From Streptomyces sp. NBC_01314 (GTDB lineage: Bacteria > Actinomycetota > Actinomycetes > Streptomycetales > Streptomycetaceae): DNA of 64,000 bases. The position numbers and the translations under genes are program-made. Where the stretch lies: contig NZ_CP108394.1 in the NCBI RefSeq assembly GCF_041435215.1, forward strand, positions 4,030,001 to 4,094,000, given 5' to 3'. Each line of letters begins with the position of its first letter. Within the stretch, counting starts at the first letter, position 1. Below are positions 25,388-32,725 of this stretch, in pieces. The notes under the pieces were generated by a model, which was not told the DNA's origin, did no database searches, and saw nothing but the letters and a program-made list of their open reading frames with translations.

Positions 25388-26157
25388 GCGGTCGCGCCCC
25401 CTCCTCCCAGCACGGGCACCCGCGGCACCGTGAACCCGCGGCGCTGCTCGGCCCGGGCCTCCGGGGAGCGGTGCGCCAGGGCCTTACGGAGCTGGGAGCG
25501 GCCGCGGTGGATACGGGAGCGGACCGTGCCGAGCTTGACGCCCAGGGTCGCGGCGATCTCCTCGTACGACAGTCCTTCGATGTCGCAGAGGACGACGGCG
25601 GCGCGGAACTCGGGCGCCAGGGTGTCGAGGGCCTGCTGGACGTCGGCGTCGAAGTGCGCGTCGTTGAAGAGCTGCTGCGGGGTGGGCTCGCGGCTGGGCA
25701 GGCGCTCGGCCGCGTCGTCCCCGAGGGCGTCGAAGCGGATGCGCTGCTTGCGCCGGACCATGTCCAGGAAGAGGTTGGTGGTGATGCGGTGCAGCCAGCC
25801 CTCGAAGGTGCCGGGCGTGTACGTCGACAGTGAGCGGAAGACGCGGACGAAGACTTCCTGGGTGAGGTCCTCGGCGTCGTGCTGATTGCCGGTCAGACGG
25901 TAGGCGAGCCGGTAGACGCGGCCGCTGTGGGTGCTGACGATCTCCTCCCAGGTGGGCGGAGTCCACGCCTGCGCGTGCGCGTCCGTGGTGAAGGTCGCGG
26001 TCTGTACGACGGCGGCGTGGCTGTGGTCAGCGGTGTCGTTCACGGATTTCGGCTTGCCCGCCGATCCGAGAAAGCGCCGTAGCACTCCTCCCCGATCCAC
26101 AGGCGCAGCCGCACCTCCCCTGTCGGCTCTGGTGGTGTCCAGCGGAGCCCCTACCAT
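25384..26157 (-). CDS. ECF RNA polymerase sigma factor (SigE-like)
   Basis: A 257-residue extracytoplasmic-function sigma factor. Region 2 covers about 73-140 ([40 protein letters not shown]), and region 4 about 172-226 ([20 protein letters not shown], then [19 protein letters not shown]). A non-conserved ~65-residue N-terminus precedes. ATG 26157 follows GAGGTGG. Together with the anti-sigma, HtrA and TatB genes it mirrors M. tuberculosis sigE-rseA-htrA-tatB, so it probably controls an envelope stress response. It is not the S. coelicolor gene formally called sigE, so I give no symbol. Confidence 0.92.
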   Translation of the reverse strand: MVGAPLDTTRADRGGAAAPVDRGGVLRRFLGSAGKPKSVNDTADHSHAAVVQTATFTTDAHAQAWTPPTWEEIVSTHSGRVYRLAYRLTGNQHDAEDLTQEVFVRVFRSLSTYTPGTFEGWLHRITTNLFLDMVRRKQRIRFDALGDDAAERLPSREPTPQQLFNDAHFDADVQQALDTLAPEFRAAVVLCDIEGLSYEEIAATLGVKLGTVRSRIHRGRSQLRKALAHRSPEARAEQRRGFTVPRVPVLGGGGATA

Positions 26158-26424
26158 AGCCACCTCGCCCGTTAGCTCCGGATAAGCGGTTTTATAAGAA
26201 ATTGATGTGCGCCGATGTGGTTCATATGGCCGATCCGGCCCATATGGCGCTGTCAGCACCTGCACCGAAGCCCGCGCCTGCTCGTCGGACCGATCCATCC
26301 CGTGCCCCCCGTCGCGGCCCCCGTCACTCACTCATCCCTTTAAACGACCGGTCCCATCAGGAGGTTCCCGACGGCAACGGATACAGTCACGCCCAGGCAA
26401 CCACGGGGACATAAGGAGAGGACC
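26158..26424. promoter_or_regulatory. Divergent promoter region between sigma factor and O-methyltransferase
   Basis: No gene is visible in this 267-bp gap. An AT-rich stretch with CTTATAAAAC (on the minus strand, about 26186-26196) is a possible -10 region for the sigma-factor gene. Near 26223 the words CATATGGCC and GGCCCATATG form an imperfect inverted repeat, suited to an operator shared by both genes. Confidence 0.45.
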
Positions 26425-27057
26425 ATTACCGGCAACCGGCTGACGAGCTGGGCGTTCGCCGACGTCTTTGTCGCCGAGGACGAGGCGCTGCGCTGGGCCC
26501 GCGACCGGGCCCGGGAGGCAGGCCTGCGCTCGGTGTCGCCCGGTACGGGCGCCGCGCTGCGGATGCTCGCCGCCACCCTCGACGCGAAGGCGGTGGCGGA
26601 GATCGGGACCGGGACCGGCGTCTCCGGGATCCACCTGCTGCACGGTATGCGGCCGGACGGGGTGCTGACCACCGTGGATCCGGAGCCGGACCACCAGCAG
26701 TTCGCCCGGCAGGCGTTCCGCGCGGCCGGCTTCGCCAGCAACCGCGCGCGCTTCATCCCGGGCCACGCCCTGGAGGTGCTGCCGCGGCTCACGGACTCCG
26801 GGTACGACCTGGTCTTCTGCGACGGCGACCGGCTGGAGTGCCTCGACTACCTCGCTGAATCGTTGCGTCTGTTGAGACCCGGTGGCCTCGTCGCTTTCGA
26901 GGGCGTCTTCGCCAGTGGCCGCACGGTGGATTCGAACCCTCAGCCGACCGAGGTCATACGCCTGCGGGAGCTGCTGCGCACGGTCCGCGAGAGCTCCGAG
27001 CTCGTACCGTCCCTGCTCCCGGTGGGCGACGGCCTGCTGTGCGCGGTCAAGCGCTGA
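26425..27057 (+). CDS. SAM-dependent O-methyltransferase, probable ATT start
   Basis: A 210-residue class I methyltransferase of the catechol/caffeoyl-CoA O-methyltransferase family, like Rv1220c (about 215 residues), which also lies divergent to sigE. Motif I is AEIGTGTGVSGIHLLHG; YDLVFCDGDRLECLDYL is the acidic metal/substrate region. The frame upstream of GTG 26533 encodes conserved-looking LTSWAFADVFVAEDEALRWA with no ATG, GTG or TTG. The only suitable start is ATT 26425, six bases after AAGGAG. Starting at 26533 would remove 36 residues. Substrate unknown. Confidence 0.85.
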   Translation: MTGNRLTSWAFADVFVAEDEALRWARDRAREAGLRSVSPGTGAALRMLAATLDAKAVAEIGTGTGVSGIHLLHGMRPDGVLTTVDPEPDHQQFARQAFRAAGFASNRARFIPGHALEVLPRLTDSGYDLVFCDGDRLECLDYLAESLRLLRPGGLVAFEGVFASGRTVDSNPQPTEVIRLRELLRTVRESSELVPSLLPVGDGLLCAVKR

Positions 27058-27110
27058 GGGACACCTCCGGAGACCGGCACGGCCCCTCGCACACCCCCCG
27101 TCACAACAGC

Positions 27111-27144
27111 GCCCCGGCACCGCCGGGAGCGGCGGTGCCGGGGC
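27111..27144. terminator. Bidirectional terminator hairpin
   Basis: GCCCCGGCACCGCC (27111-27124) pairs perfectly with GGCGGTGCCGGGGC (27131-27144) around a six-base loop. It separates the convergent methyltransferase and DUF3117 genes. Confidence 0.85.
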
Positions 27145-27172
27145 AACTGAAAGGGTATGGTCGCTTCGCGCG

Positions 27173-27340
27173 TCAGCCGACGACCTTCTTGAGGGCATCG
27201 CCGAGGGCGTCAGCCTCGTCAGGGGTCAGCTCGACGACAAGCCGACCGCCGCCTTCGAGCGGAACGCGCATGACGATGCCCCGCCCCTCCTTGGTCACCT
27301 CGAGCGGGCCATCGCCCGTCCGCGGCTTCATGGCCGCCAT
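27173..27340 (-). CDS. DUF3117 family small protein (55 aa)
   Basis: A 55-residue protein, MAAMKPRTGDGPLEVTKEGR at the start and ELTPDEADALGDALKKVVG at the end, belonging to the strongly conserved actinobacterial DUF3117 family (Rv1211 is the mycobacterial member, in the same neighbourhood). Function unknown. ATG follows GAAGGGG. A candidate minus-strand promoter is TTGGTC (27479-27484) with GATAAT (27454-27459), spacer 19. Confidence 0.9.
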   Translation of the reverse strand: MAAMKPRTGDGPLEVTKEGRGIVMRVPLEGGGRLVVELTPDEADALGDALKKVVG

Positions 27341-27715
27341 GCTCGTACCCCTTCCTGAAACCAGCTCATCGCCTAAGCCGACGGCCCGGGAGGGCAGGCG
27401 CGGGCCCACCAGGGGACACGCGACACCGGCATCGAACACATTGCTTCCAGGCCATTATCCCGCATCTCATGACCCGATGACCAACATCGGTCGGCATCGC
27501 TTGGGCAACGCGCGCGAGCAAAACCACCCAATTCGGCGATGTGACTGCGATACTGCGCCACCACTCGGTGCCAGGTCGGCGCTCGGCCATTGGTGATTCT
27601 TTGACGCAGGTCACACGCCCGGCCCCCACTGACACCCGTGATCTCCGCCATGCTGTGCTGTGACGAGGGCGTACTGACCAGTACGTCGCCGGCGCGACAC
27701 GGAGGGGAAACCGCC
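27341..27715. promoter_or_regulatory. Divergent intergenic region with promoters
   Basis: The 375-bp gap has no gene. It contains the candidate DUF3117 promoter on the minus strand near 27454-27484, a TTGACG (27601-27606) that could be a -35 element on the plus strand, and a 16-bp palindrome near 27670 described separately. Confidence 0.45.
27670..27685. promoter_or_regulatory. Putative operator palindrome CGTACTG-AC-CAGTACG
   Basis: A perfect 7-2-7 inverted repeat located 31 bases before the enoyl-CoA hydratase start. Size and symmetry suit a TetR-family repressor such as those that control acyl-CoA degradation genes; the regulator is not identified. Confidence 0.5.
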
Positions 27716-28507
27716 ATGGCCGACACCGTGCTCTACGAGGTGCACGACGGACTCGCGACGATCACGCTGAACCGCCCCGAGGCGATGAACGCGCTGAACA
27801 TCGCGACCAAGGTGGCCCTGCGGGAGGCCGTGGAGGCCGCTGCCGGGGACGACGCCGTACGGGCGGTGCTGCTGACCGCGGCCGGGGACCGGGCGTTCTG
27901 CGTGGGCCAGGACCTGAAGGAGCACATCGGGCTGCTGGTCGAGGGCTCCGGACACGTCATGAGCACGGTCAAGGAGCACTACAACCCCGTGGTGAAGGCG
28001 CTCACGGGGATGGCGAAGCCCGTGGTGGCCGGGGTGAACGGTGTAGCGGCAGGCGCCGGCCTGGGGTTCGCGCTCGCGGCGGACTACCGGGTGGTCGCCG
28101 ACACGGCCTCCTTCAACACCTCCTTCGCCGGGGTCGCGCTCACCGCCGACTCCGGGGTCTCCTGGACGCTTCCGCGCGTGATCGGTCCCGGTCGCGCCGC
28201 CGACCTGCTGCTCTTCCCCCGCAGCATCAAGGCCCAGGAGGCGTACGAGCTGGGGATCGCGAACCGGGTCGTGCCGGCGGCCTCTCTGCACACCGCCGCC
28301 GAGCAGGTGGCGCGGATGCTGGCCGAGGGGCCGACGGTGGCGTACGCGGCGATCAAGGAGGCGATGGCGTACGGGTTCTCCCACTCGCTGGCCGAGACGC
28401 TGGGGAAAGAGGACGAACTGCAGACGCGGGCGGGGTCGTCGGAAGACCATCGGATCGCCGTGCAGGCCTTCGTGAACAAGGAGAACCCGACGTACCTGGG
28501 TCGGTGA
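27716..28507 (+). CDS. Enoyl-CoA hydratase/isomerase (PaaG-like)
   Basis: A 263-residue crotonase-fold enzyme acting on acyl-CoA thioesters. The oxyanion-hole regions are TAAGDRAFCVGQDLKEH and VNGVAAGAGLGFALAADYRV. The hydratase glutamates are not obvious; ALTADSGVSWTLPRVIG places an aspartate where PaaG-type isomerases have their catalytic acid, so isomerisation of a ring-epoxide or unsaturated acyl-CoA is more likely than simple hydration. ATG follows GGAGGGGAAA. The gene is monocistronic with a palindrome in its promoter. Confidence 0.87.
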   Translation: MADTVLYEVHDGLATITLNRPEAMNALNIATKVALREAVEAAAGDDAVRAVLLTAAGDRAFCVGQDLKEHIGLLVEGSGHVMSTVKEHYNPVVKALTGMAKPVVAGVNGVAAGAGLGFALAADYRVVADTASFNTSFAGVALTADSGVSWTLPRVIGPGRAADLLLFPRSIKAQEAYELGIANRVVPAASLHTAAEQVARMLAEGPTVAYAAIKEAMAYGFSHSLAETLGKEDELQTRAGSSEDHRIAVQAFVNKENPTYLGR

Positions 28508-28530
28508 GGTTCGTGGGGACCACGGGTTCG

Positions 28531-28570
28531 TCGCGGCCGGCCGCGCGGTTCCCCACGCCCCTAAGGGGCG
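28531..28570 (-). repeat. Dispersed intergenic repeat, copy 4, forming the end of tagA
   Basis: Reads TCGCGGCCGGCCGCGCGGTT then CCCCACGCCCCTAAGGGGCG. The CCCCTAAGGGG part is a short hairpin, and the tagA stop codon (CTA on this strand) lies inside it. Confidence 0.65.
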
Positions 28571-29148
28571 CTCCTGGCGACGCATGTCTCCAAGTGGTCG
28601 TTCACCAGGCCGCAGGCCTGCATCAGCGCGTACGCCGTCGTCGGGCCGACGAAGCGGATGCCTCGCTTCTTGAGGGCCTTGGAGAGGGCCGTGGACTCGG
28701 GGGTGACCGCCGGGACGTCCGCGAGGGTCCTCGGGACCGGGCGGGCCGCCGGATCCGGGGCGTGGGACCAGATCAGCTCGTCCAGTTCGCCCGGGGCCCA
28801 AGCGGACAGCTCGCGGGCGTTGGCGATCGTCGCCTCGATCTTGGCCCGGTTGCGGATGATGCCCGGGTCGGCGAGGAGGCGTTCCTGGTCGGTCTCCGTG
28901 AACGTGGCGACCGAGGCGATCTTGAAGTCGGCGAAGGCGGAGCGGAAGCCCTCACGGCGACGCAGGATGGTGATCCAGGAGAGGCCGGACTGGAAGGCCT
29001 CCAGGCAGAGCCGCTCGTACAGGGCGTCGTCGCCGTGGACCGGGCGGCCCCACTCCTCGTCGTGGTACGCGACGTAGTCCTCGGTGGACAGGGCCCAGGG
29101 GCAGCGCGGCGCGCCGTCGGGGCCGACCAGGGCGGTGCCGTCGCTCAC
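28561..29148 (-). CDS. tagA: DNA-3-methyladenine glycosylase I
   Basis: A 195-residue base-excision repair enzyme that removes 3-methyladenine. It has the family signature RCPWALSTEDYVAYHDEEWG with the zinc cysteine and the YHDEEWG motif, then LYERLCLEAFQSGLSWITIL, RIRNR-type IIRNRAKIEATIANA and FVGPTTAYALMQACGLVNDH with the later zinc ligands. The GTG start overlaps the stop of the DivIVA-like gene as GTGA. The last codons and the stop are contributed by an intergenic repeat. Homologous to Rv1210, which also neighbours a DivIVA-domain gene. Confidence 0.92.
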   Translation of the reverse strand: MSDGTALVGPDGAPRCPWALSTEDYVAYHDEEWGRPVHGDDALYERLCLEAFQSGLSWITILRRREGFRSAFADFKIASVATFTETDQERLLADPGIIRNRAKIEATIANARELSAWAPGELDELIWSHAPDPAARPVPRTLADVPAVTPESTALSKALKKRGIRFVGPTTAYALMQACGLVNDHLETCVARSAP

Positions 29149-29495
29149 TGGTGGCCGCCCTCCTCCGGCTTGTGCAGCGAGGTCACGGTCGACGAGCGGG
29201 CGCCCGCGAGCGCTGACTCCAGGTCGGCGATACGGGCGTCCCGCTCGGCGATCTCGGCGCTGAGGCGGCCGAGGGCGTCGTCCACGTCCACCATGCGGTA
29301 GCCGCGCAAACCGACCGGGAAGCGGAGCGCCTCGATGTCCGCGCGGTTGACCGGGCGGTCCGCCGGAAGCGGGTCCTGGAGCCGCTCGCCCTCTGCCTCC
29401 GGCAGCACCGCGTTGTCGCCGCCGCCCACGACGGCGAGCGTCACCGCGGCGACCACGACGGCGAGCGCGACCACCAGGAACAAGAACATGAACAT
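29145..29495 (-). CDS. Membrane-anchored DivIVA-domain-like protein (116 aa)
   Basis: A 116-residue protein with one N-terminal membrane helix (FLFLVVALAVVVAAVTLAVV), a short linker and a DivIVA-like module: FPVGLRGYRMVDVDDALGRL matches the N-terminal motif of DivIVA/Wag31, followed by a coiled-coil EIAERDARIADLESALAG. Such modules sense curved membrane or attach to the polar growth machinery. ATG follows GAGGGG. The stop overlaps tagA. The M. tuberculosis counterpart is Rv1209, also next to tagA. Confidence 0.82.
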   Translation of the reverse strand: MFMFLFLVVALAVVVAAVTLAVVGGGDNAVLPEAEGERLQDPLPADRPVNRADIEALRFPVGLRGYRMVDVDDALGRLSAEIAERDARIADLESALAGARSSTVTSLHKPEEGGHQ

Positions 29496-29614
29496 CGCTG
29501 GGTCCCCTCGAGTGTGTTCGGCTCCGATCGTGCCATGCGAGTCTGACAGTTAAGGTCGCAGGCGGTTGGGCAAGGCCGTCGATCGGCGGGACGTACTGGG
29601 AGAGGTCACAGCGG

Positions 29615-30475
29615 ATGCTCAGGCTGGGCAAGCGGGAATTCGGCCCGCACGAGCCGGTGATCATGGCGATCGTGAACCGGACCCCGGACTCGTTCTACGA
29701 CCAGGGGGCCACCTACCAGGACGAGCCGGCGCTCGCCCGCGTGGAGCGGGCGGTCGCCGAGGGCGCGGCCATCGTCGACATCGGCGGGGTGAAGGCCGGG
29801 CCCGGGGAGGAAGTGACCGCCGCGGAGGAGGCACGGCGGACCGTCGGGTTCGTCGCGGAGGTGCGGAGGCGGTTCCCCGAGGTCGTCATCAGCGTCGACA
29901 CCTGGCGGCACGAGGTCGGTGAGGCCGTCTGCGAGGCCGGGGCGGATCTGCTCAACGACGCGTGGGGCGGGGTCGATCCCCGGCTCGCGGAGGTCGCGGG
30001 GCGGTATCGGGTGGGTCTGGTGTGTACGCACGCCGGTGGAGCGGAGCCTCGTACGCGGCCGCATCGGGTCGAGTACGACGATGTGATGGCCGACATCCTC
30101 CGGGTGACCGTGGGGCTGGCCGAGCGGGCGGTGTCGCTGGGGGTGCCCCGGGAGTCCGTGATGATCGATCCGGGGCACGACTTCGGGAAGAACACGCGGC
30201 ACAGTCTTGAGGCGACCCGGCGGTTGGGGGAGATGGTCGCGACGGGGTGGCCGGTGCTGGTGTCGTTGTCCAACAAGGACTTCGTGGGGGAGACGCTGGA
30301 CAAGGCGGTGAAGGAGCGGGTGGTGGGGACGCTGGCGACCACCGCGGTGTCCGCGTGGCTGGGGGCTCAGGTGTATCGGGTGCATGAGGTCGCGGAGACC
30401 CGGCAGGTGGTGGAGATGGTGGGGGCCATCGCGGGGCATCGGGCACCGGCTGTGGCCCGGCGGGGGCTTGCCTAG
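29615..30475 (+). CDS. Dihydropteroate synthase paralogue (FolP2-like)
   Basis: A 286-residue TIM-barrel protein of the dihydropteroate synthase family. VIMAIVNRTPDSFYDQG matches the first pterin motif, but the canonical GGESTRPG loop, which binds p-aminobenzoate, is replaced by DIGGVKAGPGEEV. Later MIDPGHDFGKNTRHSLE matches the pterin-binding D-P-G region and LVSLSNKDFVGE the final lysine motif. This pattern fits the FolP2 group (Rv1207), for which DHPS activity has not been supported, so I infer a different or lost activity. ATG is downstream of GGGAGAGG. Confidence 0.85.
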   Translation: MLRLGKREFGPHEPVIMAIVNRTPDSFYDQGATYQDEPALARVERAVAEGAAIVDIGGVKAGPGEEVTAAEEARRTVGFVAEVRRRFPEVVISVDTWRHEVGEAVCEAGADLLNDAWGGVDPRLAEVAGRYRVGLVCTHAGGAEPRTRPHRVEYDDVMADILRVTVGLAERAVSLGVPRESVMIDPGHDFGKNTRHSLEATRRLGEMVATGWPVLVSLSNKDFVGETLDKAVKERVVGTLATTAVSAWLGAQVYRVHEVAETRQVVEMVGAIAGHRAPAVARRGLA

Positions 30476-30500
30476 GGGGGCCTAGGGGCTTTTCTCGCCC

Positions 30501-30640
30501 CCTCCGCCCCTACCCGTCCCATCCTCAAGGGGCTGCGCCCCTTTGACCCCCGCCCACCGACTCGGGTCGTCGGGTGCGTGGGCGGGTACGGGTTCGTCGG
30601 AGTTGATCGCGCAGTTCCCCACGCCCCTTCCGGGGCGCGG
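30501..30640. repeat. Composite dispersed repeat, copy 5, between convergent genes
   Basis: The left part contains CCGCCCCTACCCGTCC and a hairpin AAGGGGC-TGC-GCCCCTT (30527-30543). The right part, 30601-30640, is the inverted repeat unit GTTGATCGCGCAGTTCCCCA then CGCCCCTTCCGGGGCGCGGG. It lies between folP and the LOG-family gene and may also act as a terminator. Confidence 0.7.
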
Positions 30641-30652
30641 GACAACCACGGT

Positions 30653-31411
30653 CTAGCGACCCGCCTCCTTCGAGACCAGGGCCACCGCCTCGTCCACGTC
30701 GTCCGTCACGTGAAAGAGGGTCAGGTCCTTTTCGGCGGCCTTGCCCTGGGCGATCAGGGTGTTGCTGAGCCAGTCGACGAGACCGCTCCAGTAGGACTCG
30801 CCGAAGAGGACGATCGGGAAGCGGGTGACCTTCTGGGTCTGGACGAGGGTGAGGGCCTCGAAGAGTTCGTCGAGGGTGCCGAGGCCGCCGGGGAGGACCA
30901 CGAAGCCCTGGGCGTACTTGACGAACATCATCTTCCGGACGAAGAAGTAGCGGAAGTTGAGGCCGATGTCGACGTAGGGGTTGAGGCCCTGTTCGAACGG
31001 GAGCTCGATGCCGAGGCCGACGGACGTGCCGCCCGCTTCCAGGGCACCCTTGTTGGCCGCCTCCATCGCGCCCGGCCCGCCACCCGTGATGACGGCGAAG
31101 CCGGCCTCCACCAGACCGCGGCCGAGCCGGACGCCCGCCTCGTACTCCGGTGAGTCGGCCGGCGTGCGGGCGGAGCCGAACACGCTGATGGCGGGCGGGA
31201 GTTCGGCGAGCGTGCCGAAGCCCTCGATGAACTCGGACTGGATGCGCAGGACGCGCCACGGGTCCGTGTGGACCCAGTCCGAGGGACCGCCCGCGTCCAG
31301 CAGCCGCTGGTCCGTCGTGCTCGCCTGGACCTGGCCGCGTCTGCGCAGCACCGGCCCGAGCCGCTGCTCCTCCGGTGGTTGCTTCTTACCCTCGGGGTTG
31401 CCGGTCGCCAT
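30653..31411 (-). CDS. LOG-family cytokinin riboside 5'-phosphate phosphoribohydrolase
   Basis: A 252-residue Rossmann-fold enzyme of the LOG/TIGR00730 group, which releases adenine-type bases from nucleoside 5'-monophosphates. The signature PGGLGTLDELFE (PGGxGTxxE) is present, with VITGGGPGAMEAANKGA as the nucleotide-binding part and ISVFGSARTPADSPEY as the first strand. ATG start. Rv1205 is the mycobacterial counterpart and lies in the same block between dapE and folP2. Its role in bacteria is not settled (purine salvage or signalling). Confidence 0.88.
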   Translation of the reverse strand: MATGNPEGKKQPPEEQRLGPVLRRRGQVQASTTDQRLLDAGGPSDWVHTDPWRVLRIQSEFIEGFGTLAELPPAISVFGSARTPADSPEYEAGVRLGRGLVEAGFAVITGGGPGAMEAANKGALEAGGTSVGLGIELPFEQGLNPYVDIGLNFRYFFVRKMMFVKYAQGFVVLPGGLGTLDELFEALTLVQTQKVTRFPIVLFGESYWSGLVDWLSNTLIAQGKAAEKDLTLFHVTDDVDEAVALVSKEAGR

Positions 31412-31515
31412 GTCCGCTCCCTCCGCCGTGCTGGTGGTTCACCTCAGCGTAGATCCATACGGGTTACGGACGGGGGACGTGAGCGTGTCCGCCCCGATCT
31501 GCCACCCGGGACACT

Positions 31516-32595
31516 TCACGCCGTCAGCCAGGACCTCAGGCGTTCCTCGCCCGTCAGGATCTGCGCCGGGTCGACCCGTTCGTCGCGGCGGTGCGCCAAG
31601 TGCGGGTTGCCGGGGCCGTAGTTGACGGCCGGGACGCCGAGGGAGCTGAAGCGGGAGACGTCCGTCCAGCCGTACTTGGGCTGGGCGGTGCCGCCGACCG
31701 CCTCGATGAAGGCCGCGGCCGCCGGGTGGGACAGGCCGGGCAGGGCGCCGGGGCTGTGGTCGTCGACCGTGAACTCCTCGACCCCGCAGTCGGCGAAGAC
31801 CTCGCGGACGTGGGCGATGGCCTCCTCCTCCGTACGGTCGGGCGCGTAGCGGAAGTTGACCGTGACCACGCAGGCGTCGGGGATGACGTTGCCGGCGACG
31901 CCGCCCGAGATGCCGACCGCGTTGAGGCCCTCGCGGTACTCCAGACCGTCGATCACCGGGTAGCGCGGCTCGTACGACGCCAGCCTCGCCAGGATCGGGG
32001 CCGCCGCGTGGATGGCGTTGGAGCCCATCCAGCCGCGGGCGGAGTGGGCGCGCTCGCCCTTGGTCGTCAGCAGGACCCGCAGGGTGCCCTGGCAGCCGCC
32101 CTCGACCTCACCGTTCGTGGGCTCCAGGAGGACCGCGAAGTCGCCCTCCAGCCACTCGGGACGGGCCTCGGAGACGTGCTTGAGGCCGTTCAGGTCCGCG
32201 GCGACCTCCTCGTTGTCGTAGAAGACGAAGGTCAGGTCGCGGTTGGGGGCCGGGACCGTGGCCGCGATGCGCAGCTGGACCGCGACGCCGGACTTCATGT
32301 CACAGGTGCCGCAGCCCCACAGCACGCCGTCCTCGTCGAGGCGGGAGGGGACGTTGTCCGCGATGGGGACCGTGTCGATGTGGCCGGCCAGGACCACGCG
32401 CTCCGCCCGGCCCAGATTCGTGCGGGCGACGATGTTGTTGCCGTACCGGTCGACCGTGAGGTGCGGCAGGGCCCGCAGGGCGGTCTCGATCGCGTCCGCG
32501 AGCGGCTTCTCGGTGCCGCTCTCTGAGGGGAAGTCGACGAGCTGCGCGGTGAGCAGCGCGGCGTCCAGCGTGAGGTCAATGGGGGTCTCGGCCAT
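31516..32595 (-). CDS. dapE: Succinyl-diaminopimelate desuccinylase
   Basis: A 359-residue dizinc M20-family hydrolase. It converts N-succinyl-LL-diaminopimelate to LL-diaminopimelate in lysine and peptidoglycan synthesis. Metal ligands visible are H72 and D74 (AGHIDTVP), D99 (CGTCDMKSG), E129/E130 (FYDNEE) and a later E. The length fits the actinobacterial DapE. ATG 32595 follows AGGGTCGGGG. The DapC-type aminotransferase of the same pathway lies nearby at 34569. Confidence 0.92.
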   Translation of the reverse strand: MAETPIDLTLDAALLTAQLVDFPSESGTEKPLADAIETALRALPHLTVDRYGNNIVARTNLGRAERVVLAGHIDTVPIADNVPSRLDEDGVLWGCGTCDMKSGVAVQLRIAATVPAPNRDLTFVFYDNEEVAADLNGLKHVSEARPEWLEGDFAVLLEPTNGEVEGGCQGTLRVLLTTKGERAHSARGWMGSNAIHAAAPILARLASYEPRYPVIDGLEYREGLNAVGISGGVAGNVIPDACVVTVNFRYAPDRTEEEAIAHVREVFADCGVEEFTVDDHSPGALPGLSHPAAAAFIEAVGGTAQPKYGWTDVSRFSSLGVPAVNYGPGNPHLAHRRDERVDPAQILTGEERLRSWLTA

Positions 32596-32725
32596 GTCCC
32601 CGACCCTAACGCGCCGCCGGGGCGGGGCCGCCCGGCGGATGGATCCGGTCCCTCCTGCCTCACTGGTCACATCGCTGTTCACAACTCCTGCACGAGGGCC
32701 GTTACTCTCCAGTACCTTGGAGTGC

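Noticed and set aside
32243..32725. N-terminal extension of the lysozyme-like protein
   Set aside because: The open frame upstream of GTG 32726 is antisense to dapE; the basic start, membrane helix and TGGAG place the start at 32726.
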